DNA of 64,000 nucleotides from Bacillota bacterium (GTDB taxonomy: Bacteria > Bacillota > Clostridia > Christensenellales > CAG-138). The notes under the pieces are model-generated. The model had not been told where the DNA came from. It ran no database searches and worked only from the letters and a program-made list of their open reading frames with translations. The position numbers and the translations under genes were made by a program. The stretch is from positions 1 to 64,000 of the forward strand of contig JAEYCM010000030.1 of the NCBI GenBank assembly GCA_023455425.1, in the 5' to 3' direction. Every line of letters begins with the position of its first letter. Within the stretch, counting starts at the first letter, position 1. Below, in pieces: positions 14,499 through 22,475 of this stretch.

Positions 14499-14966
14499 CT
14501 ATTCGCCCATTACGGCCAAAAACGCGTTCTCCTCCTTTCCGCTTGCGGCGACGAGCTCCGCAAGCAAGACCTGTTTTGCCGTCAAAAACATCTTGCGCTC
14601 CCCCGCCGAAAGTCCACGTTCCCGCTCACGGCGGATCAGGCTTTTTACAACATCAGCCACGCCATAGATTTCGCCCAGGCGCAGCTTCTCTAAATTCTCT
14701 CTGTACCGTTGGTTCCAGTTATCGCTTTCCGGCTGCACGTCCTGCATGAGATAATCGCGCACCCGCTCGCATTCCTCCGCCTTTATGACCGGACGGAGCC
14801 CTACGCTTGCGGCGGAGTGCACGGGCACCATGGCCGTCATCTTCCCCAGCACAAAGCGCAGCATGTAATACGCCTTAATTTCACCGAGCACTTCCTGCTC
14901 CTGTATGGCTTCCACTATTCCAACTCCGTGCATCGGGTAACAAACCCGCTCGCCAACACAAAACAT
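14499..14966 (-). CDS. carD: CarD/CdnL-family transcription regulator
   Basis: A 155-residue protein with an N-terminal RNA-polymerase-interacting (TRCF-RID-like) domain, beginning MFCVGERVCYPMHGVGIVEAI, and a helical DNA-binding C-terminal domain. The family binds RNA polymerase beta and stabilises open complexes at rRNA and other promoters. The frame is open to 15035, but AGGGAGG lies 7 bases before the ATG at 14966. It is the first gene of a carD-yacL operon next to rpoBC, whose product is its partner. Confidence 0.9.
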   Translation of the reverse strand: MFCVGERVCYPMHGVGIVEAIQEQEVLGEIKAYYMLRFVLGKMTAMVPVHSAASVGLRPVIKAEECERVRDYLMQDVQPESDNWNQRYRENLEKLRLGEIYGVADVVKSLIRRERERGLSAGERKMFLTAKQVLLAELVAASGKEENAFLAVMGE

Positions 14967-15005
14967 ACGTGCGCCTCCCTTCGCAAAGCATAAGTTTCTA
15001 TTCTT

Positions 15006-15035
15006 ATGATAGCGTAAGAGAGGCGGCAATGTCAA
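15006..15035 (-). promoter_or_regulatory. Proximal carD promoter
   Basis: TTGACA (15030-15035) and TATCAT (15006-15011) with an 18-base spacer on the minus strand. Start expected near 15000, about 30 bases before the carD ATG. Confidence 0.75.
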
Positions 15036-15044
15036 TAAATTTGT

Positions 15045-15073
15045 ATTTTATCACAGGGATTTTCGGTTGTCAA
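15045..15073 (-). promoter_or_regulatory. Distal carD promoter
   Basis: TTGACA (15068-15073) and TAAAAT (15045-15050) with a 17-base spacer. It lies directly upstream of the proximal promoter, giving two tandem near-consensus starts for carD-yacL. Confidence 0.8.
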
Positions 15074-15176
15074 CGTAAATTTTACACACTACTTTGACAA
15101 AATCCGAGCTTATTCTCCTGTTTTTCCCATGGGTCAAAACAGCCCGTACCGGGTGTGCCGCCTGTTGCAAGACCCG

Positions 15177-17795
15177 TTACGGCACCAGCCCGTTCACGGT
15201 CACCAGATTGTCCTTGGCGGAGCCGGTCTTACGGTCCAGATAGAACCGGGTGATTTCTTCGATCGCGGGCCCGCCGGCCCCGGAACCAGACATGCCGTAG
15301 GGCAGGCAGGTAACGATGACGATCTCCGGGTTATCACGCGGGAGCAGGGTGACAAACCACGCGGTATTTTCAATATCCACATTTCCGGAGGCGGAAATCT
15401 GCGCCGTTCCGGATTTTCCGATGATCTTATTTAAATAGCCGGTTTCTTCATTGCGGAACTCTTCGGTAAACGCTTTGGCCGCGGTACCGCGGTCTTCCGG
15501 CGACACTACACCCTTTAGTCCTTCACGGATAGACTGCCAGTATTCATCCGGCGCTTCGATTTTGTTGTATACGGTGGGTTCGTACATCTTCACGACGGAA
15601 CCGCTTTCATCCAATATGCGGTCCACGATATGGACGTCATATACCGTGCCCCCGTTGCCGAATGTCGCCGCATAGCGCGCAATGGCAATGGGCGTGGTCA
15701 GGGTGGACGCCTGGCCGATGCCCGCGCGAATGGTCATGGTGGGCTTCCACTGGAGCTCTGTAAGCATGGAGCTGATTTCATTAACCCAGTTCTGCTCCTG
15801 CGTGATGCCGATGGGAATGCCCAGCTCCTCATTGAGGATGCGGCGAATATCCGGGCCGAACTGCGTATCCGATACCCCCGTCTGAAGCGCGATCAGCTTT
15901 TCCGCGCAGGTCTTCACCGCCTGCTCGTCGATTTCCATCGTGCGCCTTGCCAAAATCTCCTTGAGATGGCGCTGGAGGGCGTTGTACACATAGTTGGGCA
16001 GGCTGCTCTTCTGCTGGCCGATGGGTATCTTGTTGTCATACAGCACGCTCTGCCCGCCGATGTGGCTTACCAGTTCCCCCGGCAGCTCAATGCCGGTGGC
16101 CGTAGAGAGACCCAGTTTTGTGGACCAATCGTTGAGCCGTTCAATGCCCAGCCGCTCCGCTACCGTATAGAAGAAGTAGTTGCAGCTCTTGGTCAGCGCC
16201 TTTGAGAGGTTCAGGTTCTGGTGGTCCGCAAGCTCGCTCGAGCTGGTGGCCCAGCAATGCGGCGCGTTCTGGGTGATAGCCACGCCGTTCTCATACAAAA
16301 TATACGGACCCGCATCCGAAATCTCGGTGGAGGTAGTAATTTCCCCTTCCATCAACCCCGCAAGGCCAGTCGCCATTTTAAATATGGAACCGGGCGCCAG
16401 GCGGGAGGCAATGGCGCGGTTGAGCGTAGGCATGCCGGAGTTTTCGCCAAAGAGCGCTTCCGCGTCCTCTGTGGACAGCCCGGCGATAAACGTGTTGGGA
16501 TCAAAAGACGGGTATGAGGCCATGGCGAGCACCTTGCCCGTATGGATATCCAGCACCACGATGCTGCCCGTTTCCGCCATCTTAATGCTGGAAAGATCGG
16601 AACGCTCTTCGAGGTAATCGTCGCGGCGGTCAATGAGCGCCTGCTCCTCTTTCTGGCGGATGGTTTCTATTGCCTTTTTTAATGCGGCCTCCGTCACCGT
16701 CTGCAGCGGGAGGTCGATGGTAAGCATGACGTCGTCCCCGTTGGAGGCCGGTGTTTTTTCTAACGACCGGGTAATAGTGCCGCTTTTGTTCTTTTCTATC
16801 GTCTGGGTACCGCGCTGTTTGCTCGTATTGGCCGTGAGGTATTTTTCCATGGTCTTCTCCACGCCAGATACGCCGATATAATCGTTGTAGGAATATCCCA
16901 TCCGGGTCATATCCACAACAGTCTGATTTTCTTCGTTCTTATCGAATATGTCCTCAATACCGCTGTAGTCTTCCGAAGTATAGCCCATGCGCTTCATGCC
17001 GTCTTCGGTCATTTCGTCGGTCACCTGCCGCCCGAGATATCCTAAAACGTGCGCCGCGGTCGTCCCCCAGGGGTACACGCGTGAGGTGCTCTGCACCGTC
17101 TGGATGCCTAAGAGCTCCCCTTTTCGCATATCCAGCTGCGCCACGACCTCCATGGGGACGTTGAACGCGATCGTCACCGGCTCATACGCGCGCCACTTGT
17201 TCATGTTGACTTCCTGGCGGATGGACATGACCTTGACCGCCTCGGAAAACGGCAGTTCCTCGGGAATTTTCCAGGATTTCCTCAGTTCCCGGTAGGCGTC
17301 CGCAGCCGTTTTCCATGTGCTCATATCGTCTTCGTCCTTCATAGAAAAGCCCATGACGTTGCAGAAGTTTTTATAACGCGCTTTTATAGCCTCATCCGTG
17401 GTGACGCCCCAGTCATAATACAGCTCTCCGTTCTCGTTCATGCGGATATAGGAGGTATCGATGATGGTGCCGCCGCCGTCTTCAATGATGGAGATCGCGA
17501 TGAGAAGTGATTCGGTATAGAGCGCGCTGTCCGCTGCGGATTTCCGTTCCGGGTCGCGGTAGAACTGGACATTGTAGCTGGTCGAGTCGTACGCAAGCGG
17601 AATGCCGTTTCTGTCCAGTATCCGCCCGCGCGATCCTGTGGTGTACATGGTGCTCGTGCTCAAATTTGCGGCGGTTTTCGCGTAGGTCTCCCCTTCCGCC
17701 AGGGTAATATTCCCAAGCTGCATGATGAGCGCCACCATCATGGCCACGACGGCGAGCGCTAAAATTGCAAATCTTCCTTTTGCCTTGTTTTTCAT
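15177..17795 (-). CDS. mrdA: Penicillin-binding protein 2, elongation transpeptidase
   Basis: A class B PBP of 872 residues with one N-terminal signal anchor (about 8-28), a dimerisation domain and a transpeptidase domain. The active-site motifs are all present: SIFK (S470-K473), SCN (537-539) and KSGT near residue 820. It is longer than usual class B PBPs. Much of the extra length lies between SCN and KSGT, where a charged helical stretch (about 590-680) is inserted, and around residues 265-325 with two similar GY-DY segments. It follows mreC-mreD and should cross-link lateral-wall peptidoglycan with MreB. Confidence 0.93.
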   Translation of the reverse strand: MKNKAKGRFAILALAVVAMMVALIMQLGNITLAEGETYAKTAANLSTSTMYTTGSRGRILDRNGIPLAYDSTSYNVQFYRDPERKSAADSALYTESLLIAISIIEDGGGTIIDTSYIRMNENGELYYDWGVTTDEAIKARYKNFCNVMGFSMKDEDDMSTWKTAADAYRELRKSWKIPEELPFSEAVKVMSIRQEVNMNKWRAYEPVTIAFNVPMEVVAQLDMRKGELLGIQTVQSTSRVYPWGTTAAHVLGYLGRQVTDEMTEDGMKRMGYTSEDYSGIEDIFDKNEENQTVVDMTRMGYSYNDYIGVSGVEKTMEKYLTANTSKQRGTQTIEKNKSGTITRSLEKTPASNGDDVMLTIDLPLQTVTEAALKKAIETIRQKEEQALIDRRDDYLEERSDLSSIKMAETGSIVVLDIHTGKVLAMASYPSFDPNTFIAGLSTEDAEALFGENSGMPTLNRAIASRLAPGSIFKMATGLAGLMEGEITTSTEISDAGPYILYENGVAITQNAPHCWATSSSELADHQNLNLSKALTKSCNYFFYTVAERLGIERLNDWSTKLGLSTATGIELPGELVSHIGGQSVLYDNKIPIGQQKSSLPNYVYNALQRHLKEILARRTMEIDEQAVKTCAEKLIALQTGVSDTQFGPDIRRILNEELGIPIGITQEQNWVNEISSMLTELQWKPTMTIRAGIGQASTLTTPIAIARYAATFGNGGTVYDVHIVDRILDESGSVVKMYEPTVYNKIEAPDEYWQSIREGLKGVVSPEDRGTAAKAFTEEFRNEETGYLNKIIGKSGTAQISASGNVDIENTAWFVTLLPRDNPEIVIVTCLPYGMSGSGAGGPAIEEITRFYLDRKTGSAKDNLVTVNGLVP

Positions 17796-17835
17796 GTCAA
17801 ATCCTTTCCTGTCCCAGGGGAGGGGCGCCGCGCCA

Positions 17836-18351
17836 TCAGTGGCTCAGGCGGTCAAACTGCCTGCGCTTGACCTGGCGGGCAAGCTGGGGTTTCAATGCGA
17901 TGTGCATGAGCGCGCACAGCACGCCCGTCAGAATAGCGCCGGGCACGATATACCGGATCAAAATGCCCGCAAACGGAAACTGCGCGCCGCCTGCCGCCTT
18001 GATAACGGCAAGCGCAAGCTCCTTCACAAAACCCGCAGCCGCAGCCGCAGCCGCGGGCACAATCAGATTATCCGCATAAAACTTCTTGTAGAAATATCCC
18101 GCGCACAGCCCCGCAACGAGGTAGAGCGCGCTATAGAGCCCCAGGCTGGTTCCAAACAAGAGGTCCATCAGCACCCCGCCGATCGCCCCGTACACCGCGC
18201 CAAATATAGGCCCCTGCAGAATGCCGAAGCTCACCGTTGCGGCAAGCATGGCATCCGGCCGGATATCGAACAGATTGATGCGTGTAAACACCACCGAATC
18301 CAATTGCATGCAGATGAGTATCATCACAAGCGCGGTCAGCTTCTTGTTCAT
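17836..18351 (-). CDS. mreD: Rod-shape-determining membrane protein MreD
   Basis: A 171-residue, multi-helix membrane protein with the family pattern: an N-terminal helix, the motif IRPDAMLAATVSFGILQG, then GAIGGVLMDLLFGTSLGLYS. It overlaps the mreC stop by 4 bases (ATGA), so the two are translationally coupled. It is followed after 40 bases by mrdA. It belongs to the elongasome with MreC, MreB and PBP2. Confidence 0.92.
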   Translation of the reverse strand: MNKKLTALVMILICMQLDSVVFTRINLFDIRPDAMLAATVSFGILQGPIFGAVYGAIGGVLMDLLFGTSLGLYSALYLVAGLCAGYFYKKFYADNLIVPAAAAAAAGFVKELALAVIKAAGGAQFPFAGILIRYIVPGAILTGVLCALMHIALKPQLARQVKRRQFDRLSH

Positions 18352-19193
18352 TGCACTTCCTCCGCTTCCGGCATGCCGATGACCACCATCATCTCTTCCA
18401 AATGCCGAAAATCCACCGAGGGCTGCACAAGGGCGTTGCTGCCGTTGTCGCTTGCGCGGCTCACGGAAATCACCTCGCCCACCAGAACGCCCTTGGGGTA
18501 TAGGCCGCCGATACCGCTGGTGACGATCTTATCGCCGGGCACCAGGTCGCTGTCCGAAGGAAGGTAATAAAGCTCCAGCTTGTCCGCCTCGTTTCCAACC
18601 TCCAGCATTCCGCGCACCATGCCGGAATCCCTTGTGCGCTCCACCATGACGCTCACGCTCACGCTCGAGTCGATGAGTGCGACCACCTTGCTCCATGTCG
18701 CGCCCACATCCGTGACATGCCCCACCAGGCCTTTGGCGTTGACGACGGGCATGTTCTTTTCCACGCCCTGGCTGCGCCCGACGTTGATGGTAAACGTATC
18801 AAACCAAATCCCCTGGCTGCGCCCGATAACGGTGCCCGTTACATAATTGAGGTCCGGCGTGCTGTCCGCAAAAGCCAACAGCTGCTTTAAGCGCTCATTT
18901 TCAGCGCGCAAAGAATCCATTTCGCTTAAGGATTGCTCCAATTGGGAGACATATACTTTGAGCTGCTGGTTTTCCACATCCGCATCGGTGGTATTAAGCA
19001 AATTCTCCATAAAAGAAATAATCGAATCCGACGCGCGCGAAGCAAACGACTGCACGGGTTGCAGCACCGTGCCCACCGTGCTTTCCACGAACGTGAGCGT
19101 GCGGCCTCCCGATGTCAGCGCAGCAAGCAGCAGCAGCAATATGACCGCGATCATCGCGATAAGCAATGGCTTGTTTTCGAGCAATCTGCGCAT
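18348..19193 (-). CDS. mreC: Rod-shape-determining protein MreC
   Basis: A 281-residue bitopic protein with a signal anchor at about 8-28, a coiled coil around residues 70-105 (with SLSEMDSLRAENERLKQLL), then the two-barrel extracytoplasmic domain with GRSQGIWFDTFTINVGRSQG and GLVGHVTDVG. It starts the mreC-mreD-mrdA operon. GAGG lies before the ATG, and the promoter at 19244-19271 is about 50 bases upstream. Confidence 0.95.
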   Translation of the reverse strand: MRRLLENKPLLIAMIAVILLLLLAALTSGGRTLTFVESTVGTVLQPVQSFASRASDSIISFMENLLNTTDADVENQQLKVYVSQLEQSLSEMDSLRAENERLKQLLAFADSTPDLNYVTGTVIGRSQGIWFDTFTINVGRSQGVEKNMPVVNAKGLVGHVTDVGATWSKVVALIDSSVSVSVMVERTRDSGMVRGMLEVGNEADKLELYYLPSDSDLVPGDKIVTSGIGGLYPKGVLVGEVISVSRASDNGSNALVQPSVDFRHLEEMMVVIGMPEAEEVQ

Positions 19194-19243
19194 GAACGCC
19201 TCTTTTGTGTACGCTGATACATACTCAGCGCATGATCTTCCTC

Positions 19244-19271
19244 ATTATAGCATATGGCGAAGCTCCCGCAA
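19244..19271 (-). promoter_or_regulatory. Promoter of mreC-mreD-mrdA
   Basis: A perfect TATAAT (19244-19249) preceded by TGC (extended -10), and TTGCGG (19266-19271) with a 16-base spacer, on the minus strand. Together with the terminator after mreB it separates mreCD-mrdA from mreB transcription. Confidence 0.75.
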
Positions 19272-19313
19272 GCAGGGGCGTCAAAAGGTTTACACGAGGG
19301 ACATAATCGCTTT

Positions 19314-19471
19314 CGTGAAAGTGGCATACCACTTTCACGAGTTTTCCGAGCAGGCTTGACGCAGCAAGCCTGCTCGTAAGGTGTCCCATCTGACGCACAG
19401 GTCGCCAGATGGGACGGATGCATATGGATGATATACAGTTTTTTCGTTTGCAGGGCGGCGGAGCGCCCTGC
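19314..19471. repeat. Cluster of four perfect hairpins between mreB and mreC
   Basis: Within 160 bases lie four perfect inverted repeats: 19314-19324/19329-19339 (11 bp, 4-base loop), 19347-19358/19365-19376 (12 bp), 19383-19392/19406-19415 (10 bp) and 19450-19457/19464-19471 (8 bp). They have unrelated sequences and no reading frame of note. With the terminator at 19495-19517 they fill the 355-base gap between the mreB stop and mreC start. Confidence 0.7.
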
Positions 19472-19494
19472 TATGCAATCAGGCTCAAAACAAA

Positions 19495-19517
19495 TGTACA
19501 GCCGGAAAGGCTGCACA
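19495..19517 (-). terminator. Terminator of mreB
   Basis: A 9-bp stem with one mismatch (19495-19503 / 19509-19517) and a 5-base loop. On the minus strand it is followed by TTTGTTTTG. It lies 31 bases past the mreB stop. Confidence 0.75.
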
Positions 19518-19548
19518 TTTTATTCTCTTCCTTATAAATGTTATGCCG

Positions 19549-20565
19549 CTACACCGCGCGGCTCCGGTAATAGGAGATGTTCTCCACCGCAATGCGCGCG
19601 CCTTCCGCCACGCAGTCCAGAGGGTCCGGCGCAAGATACGCCGTGATGCCCGTTTCGGAGGCGAACAGCTCGGGCAGCCCGTTTAAGAGCGCGCCGCCGC
19701 CGGTCAGGCAAATGCCCCTGTCGTAAATATCCGCGGAAAGCTCGGGCGGCGTTACAGAAAGCACCTCGCGCACGCAGGAAAGAATGGTCAGCACCTGCGG
19801 CAAAATCGCGCGGTAAACCTCCATGCCCGAAAGCGTGAGCGTGCGTGGCAGGCCCGTAGAAATCTCCCGCCCGCGCACCTCCATCCTTCGCGTGGAACCC
19901 GGCAGCGCCGAACCCAGCCCGATCTTGATCTCTTCCGCCGTACGGATACCGATGGACAGGCCATAGGTATGCCGCACATATTCCATGATCCCTTGGTTGA
20001 TGTGCGTTCCGCCAGCCCGGACGGAATGCTTTTCCACAACGCCGCCCAGAGCGAGCACCGCGGCGTCGGTCGTCCCGCCGCCGATGTCCACCACCATGGA
20101 CCCCGCCGCCTCTTCCACCGGAAGCCCGGCGCCGATTGCGGCCGCTACCGGTTCATCCAGGAGAAACGCCGCGCGCGCGCCCGCGTTGCGGGCCGCGTCT
20201 TCCAGCGCGCGCTTTTCCACTTCCGTCACGCAGCCGGGCACACAAAGCACCGCGCGCACGCCCGTACGCCGCGCAAAAGAACCCATGGATTTTTCTAAAA
20301 AGTGCCGAAGCATCGCCTCGCACAGCCGAAAGTCCGCTACAACGCCGTCCTGGAGCGGATGCACAATCTGCACCGTTCCGGGCGTTCTGCCCAGCATGCC
20401 GATCGCGTCGTTGCCTACGGCAATGATGCGCTTCTCCTTGTCGAGCGCCACCGCGCTCGGCTCCCGAAGCACAATGCCATAGTCCCTGCGCGCAATCAAG
20501 GTGTTGACCGTCCCCAGATCAATGCCAACATCGCGGCTGAACAGCCCCGCAAAACCCAATGCCAT
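19549..20565 (-). CDS. mreB: Actin-like cell-shape protein MreB
   Basis: A 338-residue actin-fold ATPase that forms membrane-bound filaments guiding wall elongation. Phosphate-binding loops are visible: GIDLGTVNTLI near the N-terminus, VVDIGGGTTDAAVL in the middle and LTGGGALLNGL near the C-terminus. It is monocistronic, with its own terminator. The second homologue at 27890 is more like canonical MreB/Mbl, whereas this copy diverges at some conserved positions (for instance RRDYGIVL for the usual KGKGIVL), so it may be the Mbl or MreBH counterpart. Confidence 0.93.
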   Translation of the reverse strand: MALGFAGLFSRDVGIDLGTVNTLIARRDYGIVLREPSAVALDKEKRIIAVGNDAIGMLGRTPGTVQIVHPLQDGVVADFRLCEAMLRHFLEKSMGSFARRTGVRAVLCVPGCVTEVEKRALEDAARNAGARAAFLLDEPVAAAIGAGLPVEEAAGSMVVDIGGGTTDAAVLALGGVVEKHSVRAGGTHINQGIMEYVRHTYGLSIGIRTAEEIKIGLGSALPGSTRRMEVRGREISTGLPRTLTLSGMEVYRAILPQVLTILSCVREVLSVTPPELSADIYDRGICLTGGGALLNGLPELFASETGITAYLAPDPLDCVAEGARIAVENISYYRSRAV

Positions 20566-20693
20566 ACCTTACTTCCTCGCTTTCCAAAACCCGGCCTCCG
20601 CCAAGCCGAATGCATTCCATGATTTTATGGCGGATGTATCATATGGAAGTATTGCCAAGAAGTGCGCGGTTTCATACACAAACAAGCAAACTG

Positions 20694-20823
20694 TTGATAA
20701 AGACACACCGGACGCATATAGAGGTCTTTTGTGAATCGTATGGATTTTTTTACCGATTATGCGGCGAATCTCCGATATTCCCTCTAAAACCGCCCGTTAG
20801 CGCTCCTGTTTGGCGCTTTTTTT
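20694..20823 (+). ncRNA. Candidate small RNA with promoter and terminator
   Basis: In the 391-base gap between divergent mreB and the M20 peptidase, TTGATA (20694-20699) and TATAGA (20717-20722) have a 17-base spacer. About 95 bases later a hairpin (20799-20803 with 20813-20817) is followed by seven T. No convincing reading frame or start site lies between them. This suggests a short transcript of about 20729-20823. The -10 is only 4 of 6 and the stem only 5 bp. The rest of the gap shows nothing else I can support. Confidence 0.35.
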
Positions 20824-20956
20824 CGTCTATCCGCAACGAAATTGCCTGTTCTTGCAACATTGCCGGCATAGGTCCAAGATAGGAACAAAGAAATGGACAT
20901 TGGCGGCATATATGTGTTAAGGTATGGAATGATCAAGTATAAAGCGATGGTGAAAT

Positions 20957-22063
20957 ATGAATAAAACACGCCTTCTGGACAGGTTTCTGCGCTATATCGC
21001 ATGCGCAAGCGAAACGGGTAATGAAAAAGCGTTCTGCGATCTGATGGAGCAGGAGCTTCTTCGCATAGGGCTGCACGTGGTACGGGACGATGTTTCCCAG
21101 AAATGCGGCTCAACCGGTTATAATATTTACGCAAGTCTTCCCGGCACCGGCGCGCCGCTGCTGCTAAGCGCGCACCTTGACACCGTATCCCCCGGGAAAG
21201 ACATCACGCCCGTCATTGAAAACGGCGTCATCCGTTCCGCGGGCGACACCATTTTGGGCGCGGACGATAAATCCGGCGTCGCCGCAATACTCGAAGCGCT
21301 TGAAAGCGTGATCGAACAGGATACGCCCCACCGTCCGGTGGAGGTGCTGCTATCCGTCTGCGAGGAAGTGGGTCTGTTAGGCTCCAAATATGCGGACTAT
21401 TCTCTGATCCGCAGCAAACAGGCCATTGTGCTGGACAGCAGCAAGAACGGCTGCATCATCAACCGCGCGCCTGCAAACACGCACCTCCATGTGGAGATCA
21501 AAGGTAAGGGCGCGCACGCGGGTATCTCTCCGGACCGCGGCATTCACGCCCTCAAGGCCGCGGCGCTTGCCGTCGCCAATATCCCCTGCGGATTTGTGGA
21601 TGACAACAGCGTGATGAACGTTTCCAACTTCCTCTCGCCCGGCAAGACCAACGTCGTACCGGAGCACGCTTCCTTTGATATGGAGATCCGCTCCTTTTCC
21701 GAAGAACTTCTGCAAACGCATGTCCAAAATGCCAAAGATGCGGTCAAGTCCGCCTGCGAGGCGTTGGGCGCGCAGTACAGCGTTACGGAAGAGCGGCATT
21801 CGGATGTGCTCTATGTTCCCGAAACAAGCCCGCTTTTCAAGGACCTTCTCAGCGTTTATGAAGAGCTTGGCGTACCCGTCAAAATCGACCGCACATATGG
21901 CGGCTCGGACGCCACATGGCTCTTTTACAACGGAATCGATGCGCTCAACGTCGGCACCGGCATGTGTGAAGCGCATGCGCTGACCGAGCACATTGCGATT
22001 GCGGATCTTGAACGAACCGCCCGCATGGTCGAGCGGATGATTACGCGTTTATCATCTCAATGA
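20957..22063 (+). CDS. M20-family peptidase, tripeptidase (PepT)-like
   Basis: A 368-residue dizinc exopeptidase. Family metal and catalytic residues sit in SAHLDTV, GADDKSG, VCEEVGLLGS, VLDSS and the C-terminal AHALTEH. The inserted lid/dimerisation domain occupies about residues 175-290. It probably trims tripeptides or other short peptides in the cytoplasm; the substrate cannot be read from sequence. It is transcribed alone, divergent from mreB, and ends in a strong palindromic terminator. Confidence 0.88.
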   Translation: MNKTRLLDRFLRYIACASETGNEKAFCDLMEQELLRIGLHVVRDDVSQKCGSTGYNIYASLPGTGAPLLLSAHLDTVSPGKDITPVIENGVIRSAGDTILGADDKSGVAAILEALESVIEQDTPHRPVEVLLSVCEEVGLLGSKYADYSLIRSKQAIVLDSSKNGCIINRAPANTHLHVEIKGKGAHAGISPDRGIHALKAAALAVANIPCGFVDDNSVMNVSNFLSPGKTNVVPEHASFDMEIRSFSEELLQTHVQNAKDAVKSACEALGAQYSVTEERHSDVLYVPETSPLFKDLLSVYEELGVPVKIDRTYGGSDATWLFYNGIDALNVGTGMCEAHALTEHIAIADLERTARMVERMITRLSSQ

Positions 22064-22070
22064 ATACAAA

Positions 22071-22091
22071 AGGGCCGGAAATTCCGGCCCT
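22071..22091 (+). terminator. Terminator palindrome after the M20 peptidase
   Basis: A 10-bp complementary pair (AGGGCCGGAA / TTCCGGCCCT) 7 bases after the stop codon. The U-tract is weak on the plus strand (a CTTTTTC occurs about 20 bases later). Confidence 0.6.
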
Positions 22092-22209
22092 TACGCCATC
22101 TAAGAAACTCTTTTTCACAGGGGTTTCACCCCTGCCCCACACAAGGGACACGTCCCTTGTGAATCCCTTCTCCGGAAACGCCTTATAAGGACATTTCCGT
22201 GGATGGGTT

Positions 22210-22255
22210 CCTAGGGTCGTTACGACCCTAGGCGGGGTTTGGGGCAGAGCCCCAA
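22210..22255. repeat. Double-hairpin repeat, copy 1
   Basis: Hairpin A is 22210-22219/22223-22232 (10 bp, TTA loop) and hairpin B is 22239-22245/22249-22255 (7 bp, AGA loop), joined by a short CGGGG linker. The second copy at 24508-24555 has the same layout with paired base changes, and both are preceded by GATGGGTT. Both lie on the 3' side of minus-strand genes. Further hairpins precede this copy (22119-22135, 22141-22160). Confidence 0.65.
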
Positions 22256-22265
22256 GACAAACCGA

Positions 22266-22443
22266 GGGCTGTCGCATGAAGCATTTTCAATGCATAATGC
22301 AAGGATATTTCGCCTATGGCGAAACCCCGGGGTTCTAAAAAGGCGTCACTGGCGCCTTTTTTGCCCCTTTGGGGCACCGGGCCCGCTGTCGCGCTAAGTG
22401 CATTTAGATTTTTATGCATCGTATGCACTTAGCGCGACAGCCC
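22266..22443. mobile_element. MITE-like element with terminal inverted repeats
   Basis: GGGCTGTCGC at 22266-22275 is the exact complement of GCGACAGCCC at 22434-22443, bounding 178 bases with no reading frame of note. Inside the right half is a perfect 18-bp inverted repeat (22386-22403 / 22423-22440) with a 19-base loop. Non-coding DNA bounded by short terminal repeats fits a miniature transposable element. No flanking target duplication was established. Confidence 0.45.
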
Positions 22444-22475
22444 CTTTTCTAATCCATAAATAAATGCAATCCGCT

